This document shows, in pieces, positions 1 to 7,726 of a DNA stretch of 27,290 nt. Source of the stretch: CAYGUK01 sp964352985 (lineage in GTDB: Bacteria > Pseudomonadota > Gammaproteobacteria > JAHCLG01); assembly GCA_964352985.1 (NCBI GenBank), contig CAYGUK010000051.1, forward strand, positions 1 through 27,290, read 5' to 3'. A program made the position numbers and the translations under genes. Below the pieces are notes generated by a model, which saw nothing but the letters and a program-made list of their open reading frames with translations, ran no database searches and was not told the origin of the DNA. How positions within the stretch are numbered: position 1 is the first letter of the stretch; each line of letters opens with the position of its first letter.

Positions 1-2
1 AA

Positions 3-344
3 CATTTAACAAAATATAATGATGATATTGCGCATTTGCAAGAAAAAATCAAAGACGCTCGTGAGCGTCAAAAAGAATTATTGCGTCGTCATCATACTGC
101 AAATTCACAATTAAAAGTGAGACAAAAAAGTAGTGATAAACTCAATAAAGTACTAAATGAAATGGGACGACTGGAGCAAAAAATTGATCGAATTGATAGT
201 GAAGTCGAAAGTTACGAATTAGGTAAAAAGCAATCACTCTCTGATGAAATTGCTAATTTAGAAGCAGAGGACAAAATAGAACAAGAGTTGCAAAAAATGA
301 AAGCAACACTTGGCAAAGTTAATAAAGTTGAAGGAGATAATTAA
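3..344 (+). CDS. pspA: Phage shock protein A (PspA), 3' part only
   Basis: This is the C-terminal part of PspA, the peripheral inner-membrane coiled-coil protein (PspA/Vipp1/ESCRT-III superfamily) that supports damaged membrane and, in enterobacteria, restrains the activator PspF. The frame is open to the left edge, so the gene starts outside the window; the TTG at 36 is only an internal codon. What remains (about 113 residues) is highly charged and helical, with the run ARERQKELLRRHHTANS and the late pattern ESYELGKKQSLSDEIANLEAEDKI, which parallels the end of E. coli PspA ([21 protein letters not shown]). The stop TAA overlaps the ATG of pspB by one base, and an AAGGAG at 331-336 serves pspB, so the two are one operon. 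Family identity is secure; the regulatory partner PspF is not visible. Confidence 0.9.
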   Translation, partial: HLTKYNDDIAHLQEKIKDARERQKELLRRHHTANSQLKVRQKSSDKLNKVLNEMGRLEQKIDRIDSEVESYELGKKQSLSDEIANLEAEDKIEQELQKMKATLGKVNKVEGDN

Positions 345-559
345 TGTTTGTGATAGGTGTGATATTTGTCACCGTCGTCTTACCGATTTGGTTATTTTTA
401 CATTATTTAACACGCTGGAAAAGCAGTCGTGATTTATCCAAAGAAGATGCAAGATTGCTCGAAGAGATTTGGAAAAGTATGAATAACATGGAGACAAGAA
501 TAAATAGCTTAGAAACTATTTTAAGCCATGAGAATGACAATTGGAGAAAAGAAGTATGA
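344..559 (+). CDS. pspB: Phage shock protein B (PspB)
   Basis: Small inner-membrane protein of 71 residues, close to the 74 of E. coli PspB. It has one N-terminal membrane helix (about residues 2-20) ending in the family hallmark LPIWLFLHY, then a cytoplasmic helical tail with the pattern METRINSLETILSHENDNWR, matching the end of E. coli PspB (RIQALESILDAEHPNWR). PspB works with PspC to sense membrane stress and release PspF from PspA. The ATG overlaps the pspA stop (TAATG) and its own TGA overlaps the next start as ATGA, so translation of the operon is coupled. An AAGGAG lies 7 bases before the start. Confidence 0.93.
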   Translation: MFVIGVIFVTVVLPIWLFLHYLTRWKSSRDLSKEDARLLEEIWKSMNNMETRINSLETILSHENDNWRKEV

Positions 560-750
560 CCATTTATGATGAACGAGGACGTGAAGTCTGTCGTTGTTTA
601 CCTAAAAGTAAAATTTTTGGCGTGTGTGCCCGTTTAGCACAACTGTTTGGTTGGAATGTTTCGGCGGTGAGATTAGTGACTGTGTTATTAGCTTTTCTAT
701 TTCCACCAACTGTTATCATCATGTATTTAATTTTAGCCGTTTTGCTTTAA
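556..750 (+). CDS. Short PspC-domain membrane protein
   Basis: A 64-residue protein consisting of little more than one PspC domain: a basic N-terminus (CRCLPKSK), the motif IFGVCARLAQLFGWNVSAVRL, and a hydrophobic C-terminal helix (about residues 43-64). The start was chosen at ATG 556, which overlaps the pspB stop as ATGA and has GAGAAAAGAAG just upstream, instead of the TTG at 541. It lacks the long cytoplasmic tail of true PspC, encoded next (766-1149). It resembles the stand-alone PspC-domain proteins found beside or replacing PspC in many bacteria. It probably arose by duplication within the operon and may modulate PspB/PspC signalling; that role is inference. Confidence 0.82.
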   Translation: MTIYDERGREVCRCLPKSKIFGVCARLAQLFGWNVSAVRLVTVLLAFLFPPTVIIMYLILAVLL

Positions 751-765
751 TTGTAAGGAGTAGTT

Positions 766-1149
766 ATGGAACATCAAAAAAGTCCTAATCGACTTTATCG
801 TAATAGAAAAAAAGGTAGGATTTCGGGCGTTTGTGCTGGTGTAGCTGAATATTTTAATCTTAACGTATTTTGGTTGCGTGTTATTACTATCGTTTCGTGT
901 TTTTTGTTTTTCTTTCCGACAGTATTAATTTATTTTTTACTGGGATTTATTTTGGAAGATAAACCAAAGGATTTATATGTTGATAAAGAACATGATCATT
1001 TTTGGCGAGGTGTCAGAAGTTCGCCGAGTAATACACTACACGAATTAAAACATCGTTTTATGAGTATGGAAGCAAAGTTAAGAAATATGGAAGCTTATGT
1101 GACATCAAAAGAATATCAATTTGATCGTGAATTAAATAAAGGTAAATAA
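766..1149 (+). CDS. pspC: Phage shock protein C (PspC)
   Basis: Canonical PspC of 127 residues (E. coli 119). The PspC domain is at the N-terminus with the signature RISGVCAGVAEYFNLNVFWLRV, followed by a strong membrane helix (about residues 44-64, rich in F, L and I) and a cytoplasmic tail. The tail carries LHELKHRFMSMEAKLRNMEAYVTSKEYQF, parallel to the E. coli PspC tail (ASETRLREMERYVTSDTFTL). With PspB it transmits membrane damage to the PspA-PspF switch. TAAGGAG stands 7 bases before the ATG, and the 15-bp gap from the previous gene keeps it in the same operon. Confidence 0.92.
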   Translation: MEHQKSPNRLYRNRKKGRISGVCAGVAEYFNLNVFWLRVITIVSCFLFFFPTVLIYFLLGFILEDKPKDLYVDKEHDHFWRGVRSSPSNTLHELKHRFMSMEAKLRNMEAYVTSKEYQFDRELNKGK

Positions 1150-1160
1150 AGGATATGAAA

Positions 1161-2078
1161 ATGAGAAAGACATTATTAGTTGTAATTTTATTTTTATTAG
1201 GGGTAGGTTTATTAGCATCTGAAGTGTCTCATGCAGCGCTACCATTTTTTAATAAAGAAGTAAAAGGGAATGGCGATCTCAAAACAGTGACCCGCGAAGT
1301 TGAAAATTTCAACAATATTACGACTACGTCGAATATGAGCGTGACAATTAAAAAAGGTGAAAAAGCCAGTGTTGTTGTAAAAGCAGATAGTAATTTACTT
1401 CCTTATATTGTCACTCAAGTAAAAGATAAAACTTTAACCTTAGCTTTTCAATCTAAGATTGATGTTAATAGTGATGATGCGGTTAAAGTGCTCGTCACGT
1501 TACCAGTAATTAAAGGATTAATGGTGAGTGGTAATTCCATTGTGACTGGAAAAAATATATTGGCAAAACAATTAGATTTAACAAGTGATGGCAATGGTTT
1601 TGTTAAATTATCTGGAAATATTGATGTTAAAGTAATAAAAGATAATGGGAATAGTGCAGTCAATATTACCGGCGCAAAAAGTGATGGTTTAACGATTATT
1701 GCTAATGGAAATTCATTAGTTTCTGTGAATGGCAAAGTTAATTTACTCGGTTTATCAAAATCAGGTACTGGCGAAGTGACGATTGATGGTATAGATAGTC
1801 AAAAATTAACGATACAAAATAGTGGTGCGGCTATTTTACATTTATCAGGTCAAGCTAAAGATCTCACCATGCAAGTGCAAGGCGCCGGTGTCATTAAGTC
1901 ACAAAATTTAGTTGCTGAGAATGCCAAAGTTCATGTTCTGGGATCAGGTCAAGTCAGCTTACATGTTACCGATCACTTAAGTGCCTATATTGCTGGAAGC
2001 GGTAACATTGTTTATACCGGCACTCCAAAAAAAATTACAAAGGAAATATTTGGAAGTGGCAGCGTAAACGCTAGCTAA
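1161..2078 (+). CDS. Secreted DUF2807 (GIN-domain) protein
   Basis: A 305-residue protein with a signal peptide (about residues 1-24, LLVVILFLLGVGLLASEVSHA) and then a long, repetitive, beta-rich region rich in Gly, Asn, Ser and Val. Repeating short units such as LTSDGNGFVKLSGN, IIANGNSLVSVNGK and VLGSGQVSLHV, ending in IFGSGSVNAS, are typical of DUF2807 / putative auto-transporter adhesin head GIN domains, which fold as a beta-helix in the periplasm or at the surface. The ATG at 1161 was preferred to that at 1155 because AAAGGA (1148-1153) is correctly spaced for it. Only about 10 bp separate it from pspC, so it is likely the last gene of the psp operon. DUF2807 and PspC domains also occur together in other phyla, which supports a functional link. 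Exact role unknown. Confidence 0.85.
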   Translation: MRKTLLVVILFLLGVGLLASEVSHAALPFFNKEVKGNGDLKTVTREVENFNNITTTSNMSVTIKKGEKASVVVKADSNLLPYIVTQVKDKTLTLAFQSKIDVNSDDAVKVLVTLPVIKGLMVSGNSIVTGKNILAKQLDLTSDGNGFVKLSGNIDVKVIKDNGNSAVNITGAKSDGLTIIANGNSLVSVNGKVNLLGLSKSGTGEVTIDGIDSQKLTIQNSGAAILHLSGQAKDLTMQVQGAGVIKSQNLVAENAKVHVLGSGQVSLHVTDHLSAYIAGSGNIVYTGTPKKITKEIFGSGSVNAS

Positions 2079-2084
2079 TTTTTT
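2059..2084 (+). terminator. Possible weak terminator of the psp operon
   Basis: The inverted pair AGCGT (2061-2065) and ACGCT (2068-2072) overlaps the last codons of the DUF2807 gene and is followed, after the stop codon, by a run of six T (2079-2084). The two-base loop is too tight, so a real hairpin would have to open the inner pairs. A second AT-only stem (2083-2091 with 2100-2108) follows. Tentative. Confidence 0.3.
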
Positions 2085-2156
2085 AAAATTTCACAAAACA
2101 AATTTTAACAGTTTTATCGCTGATGGGATTTGTTTGCCTAAAAAAAGGATGGTGCA

Positions 2157-3197
2157 ATGAAAATAAAATCGATAATCATTGTTTTGATTGTGTTAATGAT
2201 TAGTGTCGTAGTGGCACATGAGAAATTAAAGAAAAATAAAATAATCAAACTAGCAGAACCTTTGATGGTAAAAATAGAAAAGATTAAAGCGATAAAAAAA
2301 ATAAAAACGTTATCAACAGTCGGGACGCTACAATCATTTAAACAAACACAATTAGCAATGGAATTAAGTGGGATTGTGATTAATGTGTATTATCATCTGG
2401 GACAACATGTCAATAAGAATGAACCATTAATTGCAATTGATAATGTCCAATACAAAGCGACAGTTGAAAAAGATGAGGCAGCATTAAAATTAAGTCAAAT
2501 CAAATTACAACGAATGAACAAGCTTTTAATTCAGCATTTAGTTTCGGTGCAAGATATCGATAGTTTACAGTCTACTATTATTCAGCAGCAAGCAAAGCTC
2601 ATGGCCGATAAAGCCATTTTAGCCAAAACTATTTTACGTGCCCCGTTTGCAGGCATAGTTGCTGGAAATCAAATTAGCTTAGGGACACACTTAAATGCAG
2701 GCCAATCAACTATTAGCATCGTAAATAATGATAACCTCTATGTAACTTATCATTTACCACAAAATGATATTGCAAAAATTCAACTTAATCAGCCGGTCAA
2801 AATCATTGCGAGTGGATTTAAGGATGCGTTTCATGGTTATGTAAAATATATTTCACCCTCTTTAGATGAGACATCTCATACCATTACAATTTTAGCAATA
2901 ATACCCAATGCTTCACACAAATTATTGCCTGGCATGTCAGTTACTTTGAGCCAAGAGATTAGTGCTTTTGAAAATGAAATTATGATCCCGGAACAATCCG
3001 TTATTCAAAATAATAATCAAACAGCGGTTTTTATCGTCAAAAATAATCATGCCATGTTAAAACCAATTTCCATAAATGATTACGAAAGTGGTTCTGTCAC
3101 TGTGGGTAAAGGTTTGCAAAATGGCGATCAATTAATTATCAGTGGCCAAAATGAATGTCAGTCTGGCGAGCTTGTAAAAATAATGGGTGAGCAATGA
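2157..3197 (+). CDS. RND efflux periplasmic adaptor (membrane fusion protein)
   Basis: A 346-residue HlyD/AcrA-type adaptor linking an inner-membrane RND pump to an outer-membrane channel. It has an N-terminal signal anchor (residues 1-20) with no lipobox cysteine, so it is probably membrane-anchored and not a lipoprotein. A split lipoyl-like hairpin follows: first half GIVINVYYHLGQHVNKNEPL, second half ILRAPFAGIVAGNQISLGTHLNAGQ, separated by an alpha-helical hairpin (about residues 100-155). The beta-barrel and membrane-proximal domain end with LPGMSVTL and a C-terminal strand region. GGATGG lies shortly before the ATG. Its TGA overlaps the ATG of the permease gene as ATGA, so adaptor and pump are translationally coupled. 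Confidence 0.92.
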   Translation: MKIKSIIIVLIVLMISVVVAHEKLKKNKIIKLAEPLMVKIEKIKAIKKIKTLSTVGTLQSFKQTQLAMELSGIVINVYYHLGQHVNKNEPLIAIDNVQYKATVEKDEAALKLSQIKLQRMNKLLIQHLVSVQDIDSLQSTIIQQQAKLMADKAILAKTILRAPFAGIVAGNQISLGTHLNAGQSTISIVNNDNLYVTYHLPQNDIAKIQLNQPVKIIASGFKDAFHGYVKYISPSLDETSHTITILAIIPNASHKLLPGMSVTLSQEISAFENEIMIPEQSVIQNNNQTAVFIVKNNHAMLKPISINDYESGSVTVGKGLQNGDQLIISGQNECQSGELVKIMGEQ

Positions 3198-6100
3198 ATG
3201 CATCGAGTCTTTTTATAAAACGCCCAGTTTTAGCAATTATTATTAATTTGATTTTAATGTTAATTGGATTTTTAGCTTGGCAAAAATTAACAATTCGAGA
3301 TTTACCGAAAATCACCTATCCTGCTGCAGCTATTATTACCCAGTATTCGGGCGCATCAAGTGAAATAATTGAAAAAGAAATTACGACGCCACTGGAAAAT
3401 GCATTTTCTGACATTGCGAATATAGATCATATGGAATCAAGCTCGATGACAGGTGAAAGTGTTATTAATATTTATTTTAAATCCCAATCAAATTTTGAAA
3501 GTGATTTAAATTCTATTCGTGATAAATTAGCCAGTGTTAAAAGTCAGTTACCGGATGATGTTGATGCGCCCATCATGCAAAAATTCCAAGATCATTCACA
3601 ACAAATTTGGGGATTAAGTTTTACTGATAATAAAATGACTAAAAGACAATTATATCAATATGTAAAAAATTTCATCTTACCGCAGTTTCAAACAATTGAC
3701 GGTGTCGCTGAAGTCAAATTATTCGGTGAGGGTGATCCGGCGATGCGTATTTGGTTACAACCAGATAAGATGCTAGCAGAAAATATTTCTATTAACGACA
3801 TTCTAAATAAGTTAGAAAATAATAGTCGCTTAACGCCAACAGGATTGTTACATAGTGAAAACTTTGATTATCCTCTAAATGCGAATAGCACATTAAAAAA
3901 TATTAATGAATTTAATCAACTAGTCTTAAAAAATAATAATGGACAGTTAATTAAATTAAGTGATGTTGCAAAAGTGCGATTAGGTAATATTGATGATTGG
4001 TATAGTATCCGAGTTGATAATAAATCTGTTATCGCATTAGTAATACAACCTCAATCAGGTGCAAACGCGATTAATATCGTTGATCAAGCAGAAAAAAAAT
4101 TAAGTCATATTCAATCTCAATTGCCTTCAGGCATGACATCAAAAGTCATTTTTAATTTCACTACTTCGATGAGAAGTGCTTTGCATGATGCGTTATCAAC
4201 GTTATTTATTACTGTCCTCGTGGTGATTGCGATTACCTTTTTATTTTTAGGTTGTTGGCGGACGACATTGATCCCTGGTTGTGCGATTCCAATTAGTTTA
4301 GTAACTTGTTTTGCTTTTATGGACATGCTGCATTTTAGTATCAATGAATTGACCTTATTAGCTTTTATTCTGGCAATCGGTTTAGTTGTCGATGATGCCA
4401 TCGTTGTTGTTGAAAATATTAAGCGATATTTTGATAGCGGGGTGACATTAAGACAAGCCGCATTAATCGGAAGCAAAGAAATTGTTTTTGCTGTTATTGC
4501 CATGACATTAACATTGATTGCTGTTTATATTCCTATTATTTTTATTAATGGATTTACTGGAATTTATTTACAACAATTTGCCTTTGTCTTAGCAGTATGT
4601 ATTTTGGTGTCAGGTGTTGTGGCTATTACTTTATCTCCTATGTTATGTAGCAAGGTATTACAGCAAAATGAGACGAAATATTCGCAATGGTTAAATCAGC
4701 AGTTATTTCAGTTAAGTGAACATTATCGCCGCATATTAATCTTCATTTTGCAAAAACCTAAAATTATATTTTTATCTTTTATTATATTAATCATGATGTC
4801 GGGTATATTGCTAGTATTTTTACCTAAAGCGCTAGCACCAAATGATGATATCGGTGTAATAATTGGAAACATTTCTTTTCCATCTAATGTGTCATATTCG
4901 TATTCAGAAAAAATATTAGAGCAAGCAATGAACTATTTTAATCAAGTACCGGGTAAATATTCTGCATTAATGAATCATTCCCATCTGTTACCAACGAATG
5001 CTAATTTGATTTTGTTTTTAAAACCACGACATCAAAGACATCAATCAACACAACAAATTGTGAACGAATTACGTCGAGAAATGAAATTAATAACGGGTGC
5101 TAAAATCACGATTTTCAGTGTTAAACCCATGAACGTCAGTGGGTCGAGTGGATTAGATTTTCAATTGGTTTCAACTCAAGATGATAAATATATTAATCAC
5201 TATGCCAATCTATTTATTCAAAAGCTTCAACACCAACCAGCTTTAGTCAGTATTGAAAATCATTTGAAATTTGATAAACAACAGTTTGATATTCACATCA
5301 ATCGAAAAGCTGCAGCAGATGCTAATGTGAGTGTGGCCACAATAACAAATTCGATCAATACATTATTTGGTGGTAAGAAAATGGGTAAATTTATTTATCA
5401 TGATCAACTTGCACCTATTATCGTAGAAATGCAATTAAAGTCACAAAACTTAAATCAATTATCAAGAATAAATGTGCGAGATGATAAAAATGTGGAGATT
5501 CCACTGTTGAATTTAGTTTCTATCTCGCCTACTTTTTCACCCGCTGAATTAACGCATTATGATCGCTTGCGTTCGGCTGAAATAACGGCAAATATTGCAC
5601 CGGGTTATACCATTGCAAATGCCATAGCTGAAGTAAATCAAATCGCCAAAAAAATATTACCTGAAGATCTTTCGATTCGATATGCTGGCGAAGCGAAAGA
5701 TTATTTAGACAGTAATCATCAATTATTAATGTTATTTTTATTAGCGATTATTTTTATTTATTTGGTGTTAGGCGCGCAATTTGAAAGTTTTCTTGATCCC
5801 TTGATAATCTTGGTGACAGTACCCTTGGCTGTTGTCGGTGCGTTATTTACTTTATATTTGGTTGGTGGCAGTTTAAATATTTTTAGTGAAATTGGGTTGG
5901 TTACTCTAATTGGTCTTGTCAGCAAACATGGGATCTTAATTACAGAATTTGCCAATCAACAATTACAAGAAAATATCGATTTAAAACAGGCTATTTTACA
6001 AGCGGCAAGTCACAGGCTTCGTCCTGTTCTCATGACTAGTAGTGCAATGATTTTAGGTGCGTTACCCTTAATTTTATCACATGGTTCAGGATCTGCTTCA

Positions 6101-6259
6101 AGACATGCGTTAGGTTATACTATTATTGGTGGCATGCTAAGTGGCACGTTTTTTTCAATATTAATATTACCCTCTGTTTATTATTGGGTGAAAAAATTAA
6201 AGGGAGAATTTTATTCTCCCTTTAATAACACCAATAAGTTTAAGTGGCGGTTATTTTAA
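3194..6259 (+). CDS. RND multidrug efflux permease (HAE-1 family)
   Basis: Proton-driven inner-membrane pump of 1021 residues, the usual AcrB/MexB size. The N-terminus (SLFIKRPVLAIIINLILMLIGFLAW) is the first membrane helix of the family. The proton-relay pair D400-D401 lies in AIGLVVDDAIVVVENIKRY (AcrB D407/D408), and K911 in GLVSKHGILITEF corresponds to AcrB K940. Two large periplasmic loops and two sets of six helices fit the duplicated RND fold. Substrate cannot be told from sequence. There is no TolC-like gene in the window. The last residues (KKLKGEFYSPFNNTNKFKWRLF) form a tail that overlaps the 3' end and terminator of the opposite-strand oxidoreductase gene; the convergent overlap is 9 bp. 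Confidence 0.94.
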   Translation: MNASSLFIKRPVLAIIINLILMLIGFLAWQKLTIRDLPKITYPAAAIITQYSGASSEIIEKEITTPLENAFSDIANIDHMESSSMTGESVINIYFKSQSNFESDLNSIRDKLASVKSQLPDDVDAPIMQKFQDHSQQIWGLSFTDNKMTKRQLYQYVKNFILPQFQTIDGVAEVKLFGEGDPAMRIWLQPDKMLAENISINDILNKLENNSRLTPTGLLHSENFDYPLNANSTLKNINEFNQLVLKNNNGQLIKLSDVAKVRLGNIDDWYSIRVDNKSVIALVIQPQSGANAINIVDQAEKKLSHIQSQLPSGMTSKVIFNFTTSMRSALHDALSTLFITVLVVIAITFLFLGCWRTTLIPGCAIPISLVTCFAFMDMLHFSINELTLLAFILAIGLVVDDAIVVVENIKRYFDSGVTLRQAALIGSKEIVFAVIAMTLTLIAVYIPIIFINGFTGIYLQQFAFVLAVCILVSGVVAITLSPMLCSKVLQQNETKYSQWLNQQLFQLSEHYRRILIFILQKPKIIFLSFIILIMMSGILLVFLPKALAPNDDIGVIIGNISFPSNVSYSYSEKILEQAMNYFNQVPGKYSALMNHSHLLPTNANLILFLKPRHQRHQSTQQIVNELRREMKLITGAKITIFSVKPMNVSGSSGLDFQLVSTQDDKYINHYANLFIQKLQHQPALVSIENHLKFDKQQFDIHINRKAAADANVSVATITNSINTLFGGKKMGKFIYHDQLAPIIVEMQLKSQNLNQLSRINVRDDKNVEIPLLNLVSISPTFSPAELTHYDRLRSAEITANIAPGYTIANAIAEVNQIAKKILPEDLSIRYAGEAKDYLDSNHQLLMLFLLAIIFIYLVLGAQFESFLDPLIILVTVPLAVVGALFTLYLVGGSLNIFSEIGLVTLIGLVSKHGILITEFANQQLQENIDLKQAILQAASHRLRPVLMTSSAMILGALPLILSHGSGSASRHALGYTIIGGMLSGTFFSILILPSVYYWVKKLKGEFYSPFNNTNKFKWRLF
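6190..6226 (-). terminator. Intrinsic terminator of the oxidoreductase gene, inside the RND coding region
   Basis: A perfect 13-bp stem (6196-6208 with 6214-6226, arms ATTAAAGGGAGAA / TTCTCCCTTTAAT) with a 5-base loop. Read on the minus strand it continues into the T-run made by the A-run at 6191-6196, which is the textbook form. It lies 25 bp past the stop of the minus-strand gene (6251) and within the last codons of the plus-strand permease gene. Confidence 0.8.
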
Positions 6260-7249
6260 ATCATTTGTCAAAGCAATTTTACCATTAGCTTTGCCTTGTT
6301 CTAATAATTGATGGGCTTTGGATATTTCACTAAAAGGAAATACGGTATCGTGTTGGTTGAGGGTCAGTTTGCCAAGTGTAAAAAGTTCAGCAATGCTATT
6401 AAGCGCATGTTTTATTTTGGACCGTTGATTTTCTTTTAATAACGATAGGACAATAAATACTGTGCTGAGTGTTAAACTCTTTGCATGCATGGGGCCTAAA
6501 TCAAGTTCACATCTTGAGGCGGTTGTGGTAATGGAACCATAGTCACTTGCAGCTTGTAAACTATTTGCTAAATTCGGACCACCGACTGTATCAAAAATAT
6601 ATTGAAAACCATTTCCGTCAGTGAGGCGTTGCACGTAATCAGCGACCGATTCTTTCATATAATTAATAGAATGATTGGCACCATGTTTTCTAACAAAATC
6701 GATTTGATCATCACTACCTATCGTGGTGGCAATATCAGCATTTCTTAATTTTGCTAATTGTAATGCAATGTGGCCCACACCACCTGCACCACCATGAATT
6801 AATATTTTCGCATTTTCTGGAAGACGTAAATAATCATTGATAGCATAAAAAGCAGTGATGGAAATCACAGGTAATGATGCTGCTTGTTCCATCGTTAAGT
6901 TATTAGGCTTTTTAGCAATAGTATTAACATCGGCTAGGACATATTGTGCTAAAGCGCCAGGTAAATGTTTTACACCACCGATAAAGCCAAAGACTTCATC
7001 ACCGACTTTAAATTCTTTAACGTCACTTGCAACTTCTACTACAACACCTGCAACATCGCCATTTAATATCGCGGGGAAGGGGGGGCATGCTGCTTGGACT
7101 TGACCACTACGAATTTTAATATCAAGCGGATTGACGCTACTTGCTTTTACTTCAATTAATACGTGGTTGGGTTTAATAGTGGGTGTGGCGACTTCCATTT
7201 CCTCAAAGACATCCGCGTTGCCAAAATTATTTATTACCATTGCTTTCAT
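6251..7249 (-). CDS. NAD(P)H:quinone oxidoreductase-like zinc-free MDR protein
   Basis: A medium-chain dehydrogenase/reductase of 332 residues in the quinone oxidoreductase group. The N-terminal GroES-like domain has VLIEVKASSVNPLDIKIRSG and NGDVAGVVVEV; the Rossmann domain has the dinucleotide motif ILIHGGAGGVGHIALQLAK, then GANHSINY and YIFDTVGG. The cysteines and histidines that bind zinc in classical alcohol dehydrogenases are absent, as in QOR/zeta-crystallin proteins, so it probably reduces quinones or enones with NAD(P)H. The ATG at 7249 was preferred to the TTG at 7270, since a promoter-like TATAAT (7287-7292, minus) would leave the TTG almost no leader. It is divergent from an HxlR regulator, which likely controls it. 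Confidence 0.87.
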   Translation of the reverse strand: MKAMVINNFGNADVFEEMEVATPTIKPNHVLIEVKASSVNPLDIKIRSGQVQAACPPFPAILNGDVAGVVVEVASDVKEFKVGDEVFGFIGGVKHLPGALAQYVLADVNTIAKKPNNLTMEQAASLPVISITAFYAINDYLRLPENAKILIHGGAGGVGHIALQLAKLRNADIATTIGSDDQIDFVRKHGANHSINYMKESVADYVQRLTDGNGFQYIFDTVGGPNLANSLQAASDYGSITTTASRCELDLGPMHAKSLTLSTVFIVLSLLKENQRSKIKHALNSIAELFTLGKLTLNQHDTVFPFSEISKAHQLLEQGKANGKIALTNDLK

Positions 7250-7286
7250 CTTAAAATCTCGCTTGTTCAATTATATGTATTGTTAT

Positions 7287-7313
7287 ATTATACGATATGT
7301 GCTAAATTATCAA
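7287..7313 (-). promoter_or_regulatory. Promoter of the oxidoreductase gene
   Basis: On the minus strand TTGATA (7308-7313) and a perfect TATAAT (7287-7292) are separated by 15 bp, somewhat short but plausible for sigma-70. An imperfect inverted repeat, GTGCT...AAGTAC (7299-7317), overlaps the -35 and could be an operator for the divergent HxlR protein. Seen by eye only. Confidence 0.5.
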
Positions 7314-7346
7314 GTACAAACATTTTAAGCATATAGTAACATTTTT

Positions 7347-7357
7347 TATACTTAGTA
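7347..7357 (+). promoter_or_regulatory. -10 element and possible operator before the HxlR gene
   Basis: A TATACT hexamer at 7347-7352 overlaps TACT-T-AGTA (7349-7357), a small odd-centred palindrome. The half-sites TACT/AGTA resemble those reported for HxlR-family operators of Bacillus (YodB type), so this could be an autoregulatory site. No good -35 is seen at 17 bp. Tentative. Confidence 0.3.
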
Positions 7358-7368
7358 GAGAATATAAT

Positions 7369-7722
7369 ATGACAAAAGATAAAGATGATTGTCACTACGG
7401 TTGCCCTATTGAGGCAACATTAGATGTGATAGGCGGTAAATGGAAAGGTTTAATTCTATACCATTTACTTGATGGAAAAAAACGCTTTAACGAATTAAGA
7501 CGATTAATGCCCTCTATTACGCAACGTATGCTTACTTTGCAGTTAAGACAATTAGAGCAGGATCAATTAATCAATCGTAAAGTATATCCTGAAGTACCGC
7601 CAAAAGTTGAATACACCTTAACTAAACGTGGGAAATCGCTAGAAACTGTTTTACATTTAATGCGAGATTGGGGAGCAAAATTTATGCGTCCTCAAATTCA
7701 ATCGTCAAAACGTCAAGGTTGA
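7369..7722 (+). CDS. HxlR-family winged-helix transcriptional regulator
   Basis: A 117-residue MarR/HxlR-type regulator: YGCPIEATLDVIGGKWKGLILYHL at the start, the recognition-helix region KRFNELRRLMPSITQRMLTLQLRQLEQD, and the wing PPKVEYTLTKRGKSL are all standard for the family. Two N-terminal cysteines (C8 and C12) include the one before Pro-Ile-Glu, placed like the redox- or quinone-sensing cysteine of YodB and HypR. A divergent quinone reductase gene is the classic target of such regulators, so a quinone/electrophile-responsive switch is the best inference. The next gene starts only 4 bp after its stop and is probably co-transcribed. Confidence 0.9.
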   Translation: MTKDKDDCHYGCPIEATLDVIGGKWKGLILYHLLDGKKRFNELRRLMPSITQRMLTLQLRQLEQDQLINRKVYPEVPPKVEYTLTKRGKSLETVLHLMRDWGAKFMRPQIQSSKRQG

Positions 7723-7726
7723 AAAA

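Noticed and set aside
36..344. TTG at 36 as the start of a 102-aa gene
   Set aside because: The frame is open to the left edge and the upstream codons continue the PspA pattern, so this is an internal codon of a cut gene.
4117..4503. 128-aa minus-strand frame inside the RND permease
   Set aside because: It is an antisense shadow of a conserved pump gene, with no ribosome site and no family likeness.
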